NCBI GenBank assembly: GCA_027055005.1
Contig: JALUNR010000056.1
Coordinates: 1-13,303, forward strand
DNA length: 13,303 bases
Direction of reading: 5' to 3'
Origin: Campylobacterales bacterium
GTDB lineage: Bacteria; Campylobacterota; Campylobacteria; Campylobacterales; QNZT01
In this document: in pieces, positions 6,988 to 13,004 of the stretch
Numbering within the stretch: the stretch's first letter is position 1
Layout: each line of letters starts with the position of its first letter
The notes under the pieces: model-generated
The model's input: the letters and a program-made list of their open reading frames with translations, nothing else
The model's database searches: none
Told to the model about the DNA's origin: nothing
Position numbers and translations under genes: made by a program

Positions 6988-6989
6988 GT
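6963..6989 (+). promoter_or_regulatory. sigma28 (FliA) promoter for the hotdog-like gene
   Basis: TAAA (6963-6966), 15 bases, then ACCGATGT (6982-6989) matches the FliA pattern at TAAA and CCGAT with exact spacing. The predicted start near 6997 leaves about 22 nt of leader with AAAGGA (7007-7012) before the ATG at 7019. It is slightly weaker than the copy on the other strand. Confidence 0.5.
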
Positions 6990-7018
6990 AGTTTAGTCAA
7001 GGAAACAAAGGAAAAGAG

Positions 7019-7426
7019 ATGGATGAAGTAATACAAAGAGATTATCTTAAAGTTTTAAGTAGTGTCAAAAAAAGCAATTTTTATGAAGTTTTAGAACTTG
7101 ATAAAAATAGTTCAAAAGTTAAGTTAAATTTGGAAAATACTCAAACTTATGATGATAATAAGATGATTTTTGAGGCAGAGATATATAAATGTGCAAATTT
7201 TACAGCTATAATTGCAGTGAATGAACCAAATATTTTTTCTATAAATTCTAATGTGGATTTTTTATCTCAAGTTGAAATTTCTCAAAAAGAAATAATATTT
7301 GAAGCAAAAGCACTTAGTAGTTCACAAGGAAAAAACTTTATAGAAGTTGTTGGTAAAGTAAATGATATATCTGTTTTTTTAGGAAATTTTACTCTAATAA
7401 AATTAGATAGTAGAAGTAGAGTTTAG
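7019..7426 (+). CDS. probable hotdog-fold protein, possible Cj0977/HP0420 counterpart
   Basis: The product (135 aa) has no signal peptide or membrane segment. The pattern resembles acyl-CoA thioesterase-type hotdog domains: a central segment FEAEIYKCANFTAIIAV (about 51-67), then SNVDFLSQVEISQKEIIFEAKALSSSQGKNFIEVVGKV (about 77-114) and a final strand VFLGNFTLIKL. This mirrors the usual V-x-FL-x-P/Q-V and strand-rich end of the fold. No catalytic Asp/Glu stands out, so activity is uncertain. C. jejuni Cj0977 and H. pylori HP0420 are small non-flagellar hotdog proteins, and Cj0977 is sigma28-dependent. The FliA-like promoter here fits that relation, but I could not align the sequences. The start is supported by AAAGGA. 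The stop is followed at once by a TATAAT box and the palindromic element. Confidence 0.6.
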   Translation: MDEVIQRDYLKVLSSVKKSNFYEVLELDKNSSKVKLNLENTQTYDDNKMIFEAEIYKCANFTAIIAVNEPNIFSINSNVDFLSQVEISQKEIIFEAKALSSSQGKNFIEVVGKVNDISVFLGNFTLIKLDSRSRV

Positions 7427-7432
7427 TATAAT
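7427..7432 (+). promoter_or_regulatory. -10 box (TATAAT) at the left edge of the palindromic element
   Basis: A perfect TATAAT follows the hotdog gene's stop codon, one base before the element. Transcription would start near 7439, inside the outer inverted repeat, so the element would form the leader of the nucleotidyltransferase mRNA. Without the element the box would lie eight bases before the ATG now at 7695, resembling the near-leaderless starts seen at 4081 and 9081. Confidence 0.5.
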
Positions 7433-7433
7433 A

Positions 7434-7687
7434 GACTTGTTGCGGTATAAAAATATGTCATAAACTTTACACATTTGCTCATAATCGAGGCAATATGATG
7501 CAGGGCTAGCCATAGCTAATTCAAAGAGTATGAGCAAATGTGTAAAGCCCGAGGTGGTAGGCTTTAAAGGAGTGATCTTGCACAAAATTTTTCATCACCA
7601 TAGCTTCGGCTATGCCTCAAAAAAAGTTTTGCACAATCTCACTCCTTTAAAGCCTATTTATGATATATTTTTATACCGCAACAAGTC
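7434..7687. mobile_element. 254-bp nested palindromic element (MITE-like or structured RNA)
   Basis: The outer inverted repeats, 7434-7464 and 7657-7687, match over 31 bp with one mismatch; the terminal 23 bp are perfect, beginning GACTTGTTGCGG. Inside, arm 1 pairs 7465-7483 with 7529-7547 (19 bp perfect, 45-base loop) and arm 2 pairs 7558-7575 with 7639-7656 (18 bp perfect). Both arms abut the outer stem, leaving only 10 unpaired bases (7548-7557), so the whole folds as a three-way junction. Arm 2 extends through two symmetric 2x2 loops and an A/T stem to a 6-bp stem capped by UUCG (7599-7614). No transposase is present and no target duplication is visible. Terminal repeats favour a non-autonomous palindromic mobile element, with a structured leader RNA as the alternative. 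Confidence 0.7.
7599..7614 (+). other. UUCG tetraloop hairpin at the tip of arm 2
   Basis: CATAGC-TTCG-GCTATG forms a perfect 6-bp stem closed by a C(UUCG)G tetraloop, an unusually stable RNA cap. Read on the other strand the loop is CGAA, which lacks this stability, so the feature hints that the element is read as RNA in the rightward direction. Confidence 0.7.
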
Positions 7688-7694
7688 TGATTTT

Positions 7695-9047
7695 ATGAAA
7701 ACAGTAAAGATGGAAATACCAAAGATTTTAAAAAATATTTCAAATAGATTAAATAATCTTGATGCAAGAGCTATTATTGTAGGGGGAAGTGTTAGGGATT
7801 TTTTTCTACAACACAGTGCAAAAGATATTGATGTTGAAGTTTATGGGATAGATTCACTTGAAAGTTTAGAAAAAATTTTAAGTGAGTTTGGAATAGTTAA
7901 TATAGTTGGTAAAAGTTTTGGAGTTTTAAAACTTAAAGTAGAAGATATAGAGTTTGATTTTTCATTGCCAAGAGTAGAAAAGAAAGTTGGAGTTGGACAT
8001 AAAGGGTTTGAAGTGGAAGTCGATGCAAAGTTGACTTATAAAGAAGCTTTTAGACGGCGAGATTTTACTATCAATGCTATCGGATATGATATAAAAAATA
8101 AAAAGTTTATAGATGAATATGATGGAATAGCTGATATAAAAAGAAAGATTTTGAGAGAGGTCGATGCAAATACTTTTATAGAAGATTCTCTTAGAGTTTA
8201 TAGAGCAATACAGTTTGTTGCAAGATTTGAGTTTAGTTTAAGTGATAGTTTAGAAAAACTTTGCATCGATATAGTTAAAACAAAACAGCTTGAAGAGTTA
8301 CCAAAAGAGAGAGTTTTTGAAGAGTTTAAAAAACTACTTTTAAAAGCTGATAAACCCTCTTTGGGGTTTTATTTGATGAAAGATTTGGGGATACTTCAGA
8401 GTTATTTTCCTGAACTTTATGATTTGATAGGCTTAGAACAAGATATGATTTTTCATCCAGAGGGGGATGTTTTTACTCATACAATGCTAAGTATTGATGC
8501 TTTAAAAGAGAAAGATTTAGTTTTGAAGTTAGCAGTTTTATGTCATGATATGGGAAAGATTAGTTGTACGAAAGTTATTGATGGAAGGATCAGAAGTAGG
8601 GGGCATGAAGAAGTAGGGGTGCAAATAGCAGAAGGATTTTTGAAAAGGCTTACTGATGATAAAAAGTTGATACAAAAAGTTTTGGTATTAGTTAGATATC
8701 ATTTTGCACCAACTGCTTTTTATAAAGGTGGAGCAAAATCAGGAGCTATTAGAAGACTTGCAACAAAAGTAAATATAGAAGAACTTGTAAAAGTTGCAAA
8801 AGCTGATTTCTTAGGTAGAGGAGATGATACTAAAGATTATATAGCAGGGGAGTGGCTTTTAAAAAAAGCAAAAAGTTTAAATGTAAAAAATAAACCTATA
8901 AAAGCTCTTGTGAGGGGGAAGGATTTGATAGAGTTGGGTTTACAACCATCACCTGAGTTTAAAAAGATACTTGATAAGCTTTATGAAATACAGATAGAAA
9001 GAGGGATTGAAAGTAAAGAAGAATTGCTTAAATTTTGGAGAGATTAA
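7695..9047 (+). CDS. cca: tRNA nucleotidyltransferase / poly(A) polymerase family protein with HD domain
   Basis: The product (450 aa from the ATG at 7695) is a class II nucleotidyltransferase that most likely completes or repairs tRNA 3' CCA ends. The catalytic domain shows GGSVRDFFL (30-38) and DIDVEVYG with metal ligands Asp44 and Asp46, then FRRRDFTINAIGYD (119-132) and the nucleotide-selecting EDSLR (163-167). An HD phosphohydrolase domain follows (HPEGDVFTHT, His284-Asp285 in CHDMGK, RGHEE). Whether it adds CC, A or all three bases cannot be read from the sequence. The open frame runs 55 codons further upstream to an ATG at 7530, but that part is encoded by the palindromic element and is not expected in the family. 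An alternative start is ATG 7710. Neither native ATG has a good ribosome site. Confidence 0.87.
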   Translation: MKTVKMEIPKILKNISNRLNNLDARAIIVGGSVRDFFLQHSAKDIDVEVYGIDSLESLEKILSEFGIVNIVGKSFGVLKLKVEDIEFDFSLPRVEKKVGVGHKGFEVEVDAKLTYKEAFRRRDFTINAIGYDIKNKKFIDEYDGIADIKRKILREVDANTFIEDSLRVYRAIQFVARFEFSLSDSLEKLCIDIVKTKQLEELPKERVFEEFKKLLLKADKPSLGFYLMKDLGILQSYFPELYDLIGLEQDMIFHPEGDVFTHTMLSIDALKEKDLVLKLAVLCHDMGKISCTKVIDGRIRSRGHEEVGVQIAEGFLKRLTDDKKLIQKVLVLVRYHFAPTAFYKGGAKSGAIRRLATKVNIEELVKVAKADFLGRGDDTKDYIAGEWLLKKAKSLNVKNKPIKALVRGKDLIELGLQPSPEFKKILDKLYEIQIERGIESKEELLKFWRD

Positions 9048-9068
9048 CCATTTTTAACCTCATTTTAG

Positions 9069-9074
9069 TAAAAT
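9069..9074 (+). promoter_or_regulatory. -10 box (TAAAAT) placing the transcript start at the ligA ATG
   Basis: TAAAAT lies six bases before the ATG at 9081, with no Shine-Dalgarno sequence between. Transcription is predicted to start at the A of the ATG, so ligA may be leaderless. It has the same layout as the box before 4081. Confidence 0.4.
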
Positions 9075-9080
9075 ACTCTT

Positions 9081-11042
9081 ATGATAAAAGATAACCAAGA
9101 TTACAAACAAAAAGTAAAAATATTAAATGATTGGGCATATAGTTATTATGTGCTTGATAATCCTAAAGCTAGTGATGAAGAGTATGATAAGTTATATCAT
9201 GAAGTAGTGCGATATGAAGATACTCATCCATTGGAAAAGTTAGAAGATTCTCCTACAAACAGGGTTGGGGATGTGTTGCTTGATGGATTTGTTAAAGCAA
9301 AACATATAAAACGAATGTGGAGTATGGAGGATGTATTTGATTTTAGTGAGCTTGAAGAGTGGGTTGATAGGGTAAAAAAAAGTTTTGAAGAGGTTAGTTT
9401 TGTTTGTGAGCCTAAGTTTGATGGGGCTAGTTTAAATCTTATTTATGAAAATGGATATTTAAAACAAGCTATTACAAGAGGTGATGGAAGTGTTGGTGAA
9501 GATGTTACAAACAATGCTAAGACTATAAAAAGCATACCTCTTTCGATAGACTATCATGAACTTATTGAGATAAGAGGAGAAGTGCTTTTAAGTTTTAAAG
9601 AATTTGAGAGATTAAATATGCAAAGAGCAAAAAAGGAAGAAAGTCTATTTGCAAACCCAAGAAATGCAGCTAGTGGAAGTTTAAGGCAACTTGACCCATC
9701 TATAACTGCAAGTAGAAATCTTGTTTTTATGCCTTGGGGAATAGGTGAAAACTCACTTAAATTTGATTTACACTCAAAAAAAATGAAGTTTATTTATGAT
9801 ATTGGATTTAAATCTCCACCATTTATGCAAATATGTGTAACTACAAAAGAGATACAAGAAGTTTATGAAAAAATAGTGAAACTACGAGAGAGTTATCCTA
9901 TTATGCTTGATGGGATGGTTGTCAAAGTTGATGAAGTAGCAAAAGAAGAGAGTTTGGGATATACTGTAAAGTATCCTAGATGGATGGTTGCATACAAATT
10001 TCCAGCTGTTGAAAAAACTACTACGATAAAAGATATAATTGCTCAAGTTGGAAGAACTGGTGTGATAACTCCAGTGGCAGTTGTAGAACCTGTAAATATA
10101 GAAGGTGCAGTAGTTGAAAGAGCAACTTTACATAACTTTGATGAGATAAAAAGGTTAGATATAAAGATAGGTGACAAAGTTATCATAATAAGAAGTGGAG
10201 ATGTAATACCAAAAATAACAAAAGTTTTACCACAGTATAGGAATGGAGATGAAGTGGAAGTAAAACGACCTACTTTTTGTCCTGAGTGTGGAAGTGAACT
10301 TTTAGATGAGGGAATACTGATAAAATGTCAAAATCTTGAATGTCCAGCGAGGGTTATAAACTCTATAAAATATTTTGCATCTAAAAAATGTTTAAATATA
10401 GATGGTTTGGGTGAAAAAATAGTTGAACAGTTATATAGAAGTGGTTTAGTTAAATCTTTACTTGATATTTTTAGTTTGAGTTATGAAAAACTTTTAGAAC
10501 TTGATGGTTTTAAAGAGAAAAAAGCTCAAAATCTTTTAAATTCTATAAATGCTATAAAAGGAGTAGAGTGTTGGAGATTTGTAAACTCTTTAGGAATCGA
10601 ACATATAGGAGAAGTTGCTAGTAAAAAGCTTTGTGAAAAATTTGGTTTAAATTTAAGTGGATTAACAAAAGAGGAAGTTTTAAGTATAGATGGTTTTGGT
10701 GAAGAAATGGCTGAGTCGATTGTTGAATTTTTTAGGGTAAATCATCAGCTAGTAGAAGAGTTAAAACTTTTGATAAAACCGCAAGAACCACTAAAAAAAG
10801 AGATAAAAGAGTCGCTCTTTAGTGGTAAAACAGTTGTGATAACTGGAACTTTAAGTAAACCAAGAGATGAATTTAAGACAATATTAGAGAGTTTTGGAGC
10901 TAAGATTACAAACTCTGTTTCTAAAAAGACAGACTTTTTGTTATATGGAGAAAATGCAGGAAGTAAGCTTGAAAAAGCTAAAAGCTTAGGTGTTAAGTTA
11001 CTTACAGAAGAAGAACTAAAAAAGGCTTTAGGGTATGTTTGA
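9081..11042 (+). CDS. ligA: NAD-dependent DNA ligase
   Basis: The product (653 aa) seals nicks during replication and repair using NAD+. All domains are in the usual order. The Ia NAD-binding region spans 1-60. The adenylation domain has the nucleophile Lys112 in KFDG, plus TRGDGSVGEDVT, IRGEVL, LDGMVVKVD (276-284) and the conserved Lys306. The OB fold carries QVGRTGVITPVA. The zinc finger uses Cys400, Cys403, Cys416 and Cys421. A helix-hairpin-helix region covers about 430-555. A BRCT domain runs from about 576 to 650 (SGKTVVITGTL). The length is normal for the phylum. It has no visible ribosome binding site and may be leaderless. The 3' end overlaps the next gene by 8 bases, so the three genes up to 11852 form one operon. 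Confidence 0.97.
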   Translation: MIKDNQDYKQKVKILNDWAYSYYVLDNPKASDEEYDKLYHEVVRYEDTHPLEKLEDSPTNRVGDVLLDGFVKAKHIKRMWSMEDVFDFSELEEWVDRVKKSFEEVSFVCEPKFDGASLNLIYENGYLKQAITRGDGSVGEDVTNNAKTIKSIPLSIDYHELIEIRGEVLLSFKEFERLNMQRAKKEESLFANPRNAASGSLRQLDPSITASRNLVFMPWGIGENSLKFDLHSKKMKFIYDIGFKSPPFMQICVTTKEIQEVYEKIVKLRESYPIMLDGMVVKVDEVAKEESLGYTVKYPRWMVAYKFPAVEKTTTIKDIIAQVGRTGVITPVAVVEPVNIEGAVVERATLHNFDEIKRLDIKIGDKVIIIRSGDVIPKITKVLPQYRNGDEVEVKRPTFCPECGSELLDEGILIKCQNLECPARVINSIKYFASKKCLNIDGLGEKIVEQLYRSGLVKSLLDIFSLSYEKLLELDGFKEKKAQNLLNSINAIKGVECWRFVNSLGIEHIGEVASKKLCEKFGLNLSGLTKEEVLSIDGFGEEMAESIVEFFRVNHQLVEELKLLIKPQEPLKKEIKESLFSGKTVVITGTLSKPRDEFKTILESFGAKITNSVSKKTDFLLYGENAGSKLEKAKSLGVKLLTEEELKKALGYV

Positions 11043-11346
11043 TTATATTTTTTGGACTTATTTTATAACTCTAGCTATACTTCTAACATATATAGTTTTA
11101 GGTTTTTTGGTTGCATTTGAAGGTGTTTTAGCTATGAGTGGAAGCCGTTTTGCTATAAAGTGGATAAGAAAACAGTTTACTTTAAAAGGTTTTATTTGGG
11201 CTTCAAAAGTGAGTTATCCATTTTTATTATTAGTTTACTTTTTATTTGAACAGTTGCCATATTATTTAGGATTTGATGAGAAATTAACTAAATTTTGTAT
11301 GTCAGATATGATAATGAATATTTTTGGAGATGAATATAAGTTATGA
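11035..11346 (+). CDS. small inner-membrane protein of unknown function
   Basis: The product (103 aa) has two hydrophobic stretches that look like transmembrane helices, at about 5-30 and 59-72, separated by a basic loop (FAIKWIRKQFTLKG). The end is short and acidic. I recognise no family. The ATG lies inside the last codons of ligA (8-base overlap) and the stop overlaps the next ATG by 4 bases (ATGA), so translation is coupled on both sides. The conserved-looking coupling supports a real gene, but gives no function. Confidence 0.7.
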   Translation: MFDYIFWTYFITLAILLTYIVLGFLVAFEGVLAMSGSRFAIKWIRKQFTLKGFIWASKVSYPFLLLVYFLFEQLPYYLGFDEKLTKFCMSDMIMNIFGDEYKL

Positions 11347-11852
11347 TTTATGATATAGTTATTTTGATTTATTTGATATTTGGAATACGGTTAATTTGGA
11401 AAAAGTATAAAGAGTGGAAAAAGTATAAAGTTTTGGCTGCTAATTGGTCAAAAGTAGCTAAAGCTTATCCTAAAAAAGACTTTGGTGCTATAAACTTAGC
11501 TGTAAAAAAGATAAAACCTGTTGCCGGTCATGATATAGTTTTTCTTATGTTAGAAGCTGAAAGATATCTTTATGGGCAAGGTGTCTTTAAAGATATGTAT
11601 AAAGTAGTAGAACTTTTAAAAGAGGTTAATGCAACTCCTCTTCCAGAAAAATTGCCTATTGAAAAAAAACATGCCAAGCATCCTCGTCGTAAAAAATTGG
11701 TTGAAAAAAGAAAAGATGTTAAAAAAAGGATAAAAAAAGATAAATATATAAAGAATGTTAAAAAAATAGCTAGAGAAGTTTGGAATGGTTATGAACTATG
11801 GGAAATTGACCATGAAATAAGAAGAGGTTCTGTTGAAAGGGATATAGGATAG
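11343..11852 (+). CDS. unknown Lys-rich protein with one N-terminal membrane helix
   Basis: The product (169 aa) has one N-terminal hydrophobic helix (about 4-18), then a strongly basic cytoplasmic-looking body. The segment 108-143 is almost a run of Lys and Arg. The segment AGHDIVFLMLEAERYLYGQGVFKDMYKVVELLKEV (61-95) may be helical, loosely like a tetratricopeptide-type pair, which is a guess. WKKYKE is followed by WKKYKV, encoded by an 18-bp tandem repeat. It is the last gene of the ligA operon. The stop codon is part of the terminator stem. The charge suggests contact with nucleic acid or acidic membrane surfaces (inference). No family is recognised. Confidence 0.68.
   Translation: MIYDIVILIYLIFGIRLIWKKYKEWKKYKVLAANWSKVAKAYPKKDFGAINLAVKKIKPVAGHDIVFLMLEAERYLYGQGVFKDMYKVVELLKEVNATPLPEKLPIEKKHAKHPRRKKLVEKRKDVKKRIKKDKYIKNVKKIAREVWNGYELWEIDHEIRRGSVERDIG
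11397..11432 (+). repeat. two-copy 18-bp tandem repeat inside a coding region
   Basis: Copies 11397-11414 and 11415-11432 agree at 16 of 18 bases and encode WKKYKE and WKKYKV. The unit is a multiple of three, so copy-number change would keep the frame. Confidence 0.7.
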
Positions 11853-11874
11853 AGAAAAACTCTATCCTATTTTT
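11844..11874 (+). terminator. intrinsic terminator of the ligA operon
   Basis: An 11-bp perfect stem (11844-11854 with 11860-11870), an A5 loop and a following T run (11871-11874) form a rho-independent terminator. The stop codon of the last operon gene lies in the left arm and the stop codon of the convergent rpsO overlaps the T run. It may also stop rpsO transcription, although the leftward side lacks a strong T-tract. Confidence 0.88.
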
Positions 11875-12154
11875 ATGCTACTGATTTATCTCTTATATTA
11901 AGAGCTTTTACAACTTCTACATATTTTGTATAATCTCTGTTTCTTAAGTACTTCATAAGTCTTTTTCTTTGACCTACTAGTTTTAAAAGTCCTAGTCTTG
12001 AGCTATGATCTTTTTTATTTGTTTTTAAATGCTCTGTTAAGTACGATATTCTCTCACTTAAAAGTGCTATTTGAACTTCTGGAGAACCTGTATCTTTCTC
12101 ACCTCTTGCGAATTTACTTATGATTTCTGCTTTTTTAGCCGAATCTAAAGCCAT
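11873..12154 (-). CDS. rpsO: 30S ribosomal protein S15
   Basis: The product (93 aa) is an early-binding protein of the 30S platform that contacts the 16S rRNA central-domain junction. It shows DTGSPEVQIALLSERI (21-36), DHSSR (49-53) and LLKLVGQRKRLMKYLRNRD (56-74), all typical of S15. It is four residues longer than E. coli S15. A perfect AGGAGGT site lies 4 bases before the ATG. The leader is short (about 30 nt), so it shows no obvious counterpart of the E. coli autoregulatory pseudoknot. It is transcribed alone, convergent with the ligA operon. Confidence 0.97.
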   Translation of the reverse strand: MALDSAKKAEIISKFARGEKDTGSPEVQIALLSERISYLTEHLKTNKKDHSSRLGLLKLVGQRKRLMKYLRNRDYTKYVEVVKALNIRDKSVA

Positions 12155-12189
12155 CTTGACCTCCTGATTGGTATTTTTTTGGAAGTTGT

Positions 12190-12195
12190 ACTATA
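12190..12195 (-). promoter_or_regulatory. -10 box (TATAGT) for rpsO
   Basis: Leftward TATAGT lies in the 52-bp gap between the end of amrB and rpsO. The predicted start is near 12183, giving about 30 nt of leader with the AGGAGGT site. No clear -35 is seen. Confidence 0.4.
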
Positions 12196-12206
12196 CAGTT
12201 TTTTTC

Positions 12207-13004
12207 TTAAATAAAGGCAACACTTAAGTATCCTACAACTTTACTCTCATCACCACTAGCATCTGCACTAGTTCTATAATCAAGCAGTCTTGGAGTAAGA
12301 TTTCTTTTTTTAGCAACTAAGAGCATAGCTTCAACTCCTAATTTTCCACAAGCTTCACAGCCCTCATGAAGTCTTTTTGTGTTTAGATGGACTATTGCAT
12401 CCATACAAATGTTGTCCAATTTTTTAGCATCTTTTAGTGAGTAGTAGTGGCTCAAATCCGTACTTATCACAACTGCTGTGTCTTTTTGGTCTAAACAATA
12501 GCCTATGATGGAGCTTAGATGATTTGGATCTTCTTTGCCATAAACTAACTCAACTACTTCTACATCTTTTAAGTATCTAGCAATAAGTGGCATTTGCACC
12601 TCTGTACTATGTTCGTGGTGAGCTTCAGGGATAAATTTTACACCAAAATCTTTTTCTAATATCGATATAAATTCTTTATCGATTTTTAATTTTCCAAATG
12701 GAGTTTCATAATGATCATAATTACTTGCAGAAACTCCCTCTAAATAAACTCTGTGGCTAGGACCGATAACTACAACTCTTTTAGGATTAGAATTTGTTAA
12801 TATCCTATAAGCTAAGTTTGCTGTAAAAGCTGAGTAAATGTATCCTGCATGAGGAACTATGATAGCAGATGGTTTTAGCTTTAAAACTTCTTTTTGTTTT
12901 AAGTGAGTATCTATGACTTTGTTATAATCTTCTATCATTTTCTCTATTTGTTTTGCATCGTTTGGATAAAAAGATCCTGCTACTGACTCTTTTCTATTAC
13001 TCAT
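12207..13004 (-). CDS. amrB: AmmeMemoRadiSam system protein B (Memo family)
   Basis: The product (265 aa from the ATG at 13004) is a Memo-family protein related to extradiol dioxygenase folds. It occurs with a radical SAM enzyme and AMMECR1 in a conserved system whose biochemical role is unsettled. Family segments: SVAGSFYP, VPHAGYIYSA with His52, IGPSHR with His84, HHEHSTEVQMP (129-139), STDLSH with Asp183 and His186, CEACG, and the end SGDESKVVGYLSVAF. The two early His match metal-site residues of human MEMO1; the third ligand there (Cys244) is not obvious here, as in other microbial forms. The 13004 start is preferred over 13010: AAGGAG sits 7 bases before it, against 1 base for the other. 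It also gives a 4-base ATGA overlap with the upstream stop. Confidence 0.9.
   Translation of the reverse strand: MSNRKESVAGSFYPNDAKQIEKMIEDYNKVIDTHLKQKEVLKLKPSAIIVPHAGYIYSAFTANLAYRILTNSNPKRVVVIGPSHRVYLEGVSASNYDHYETPFGKLKIDKEFISILEKDFGVKFIPEAHHEHSTEVQMPLIARYLKDVEVVELVYGKEDPNHLSSIIGYCLDQKDTAVVISTDLSHYYSLKDAKKLDNICMDAIVHLNTKRLHEGCEACGKLGVEAMLLVAKKRNLTPRLLDYRTSADASGDESKVVGYLSVAFI

Noticed and set aside
7403..7585. Leftward open frame of 60 codons over the left half of the palindromic element
   Set aside because: Its peptide YDIFLYRNKS also appears in the rightward frame because the ends are inverted repeats; best explained as a by-product of the element.
7434..7687. Integron attC site or CRISPR array
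   Set aside because: The ends read GTTGCGG...CCGCAAC, the reverse of the attC arrangement, there is no integrase or cassette, and there are no spaced direct repeats.
7424..7697. Target-site duplication flanking the palindromic element
   Set aside because: Flanks ATA and TGA (or AAT and GAT one base out) do not match, so no duplication can be claimed. A resemblance of the ends to IS5-type termini is only a vague memory.
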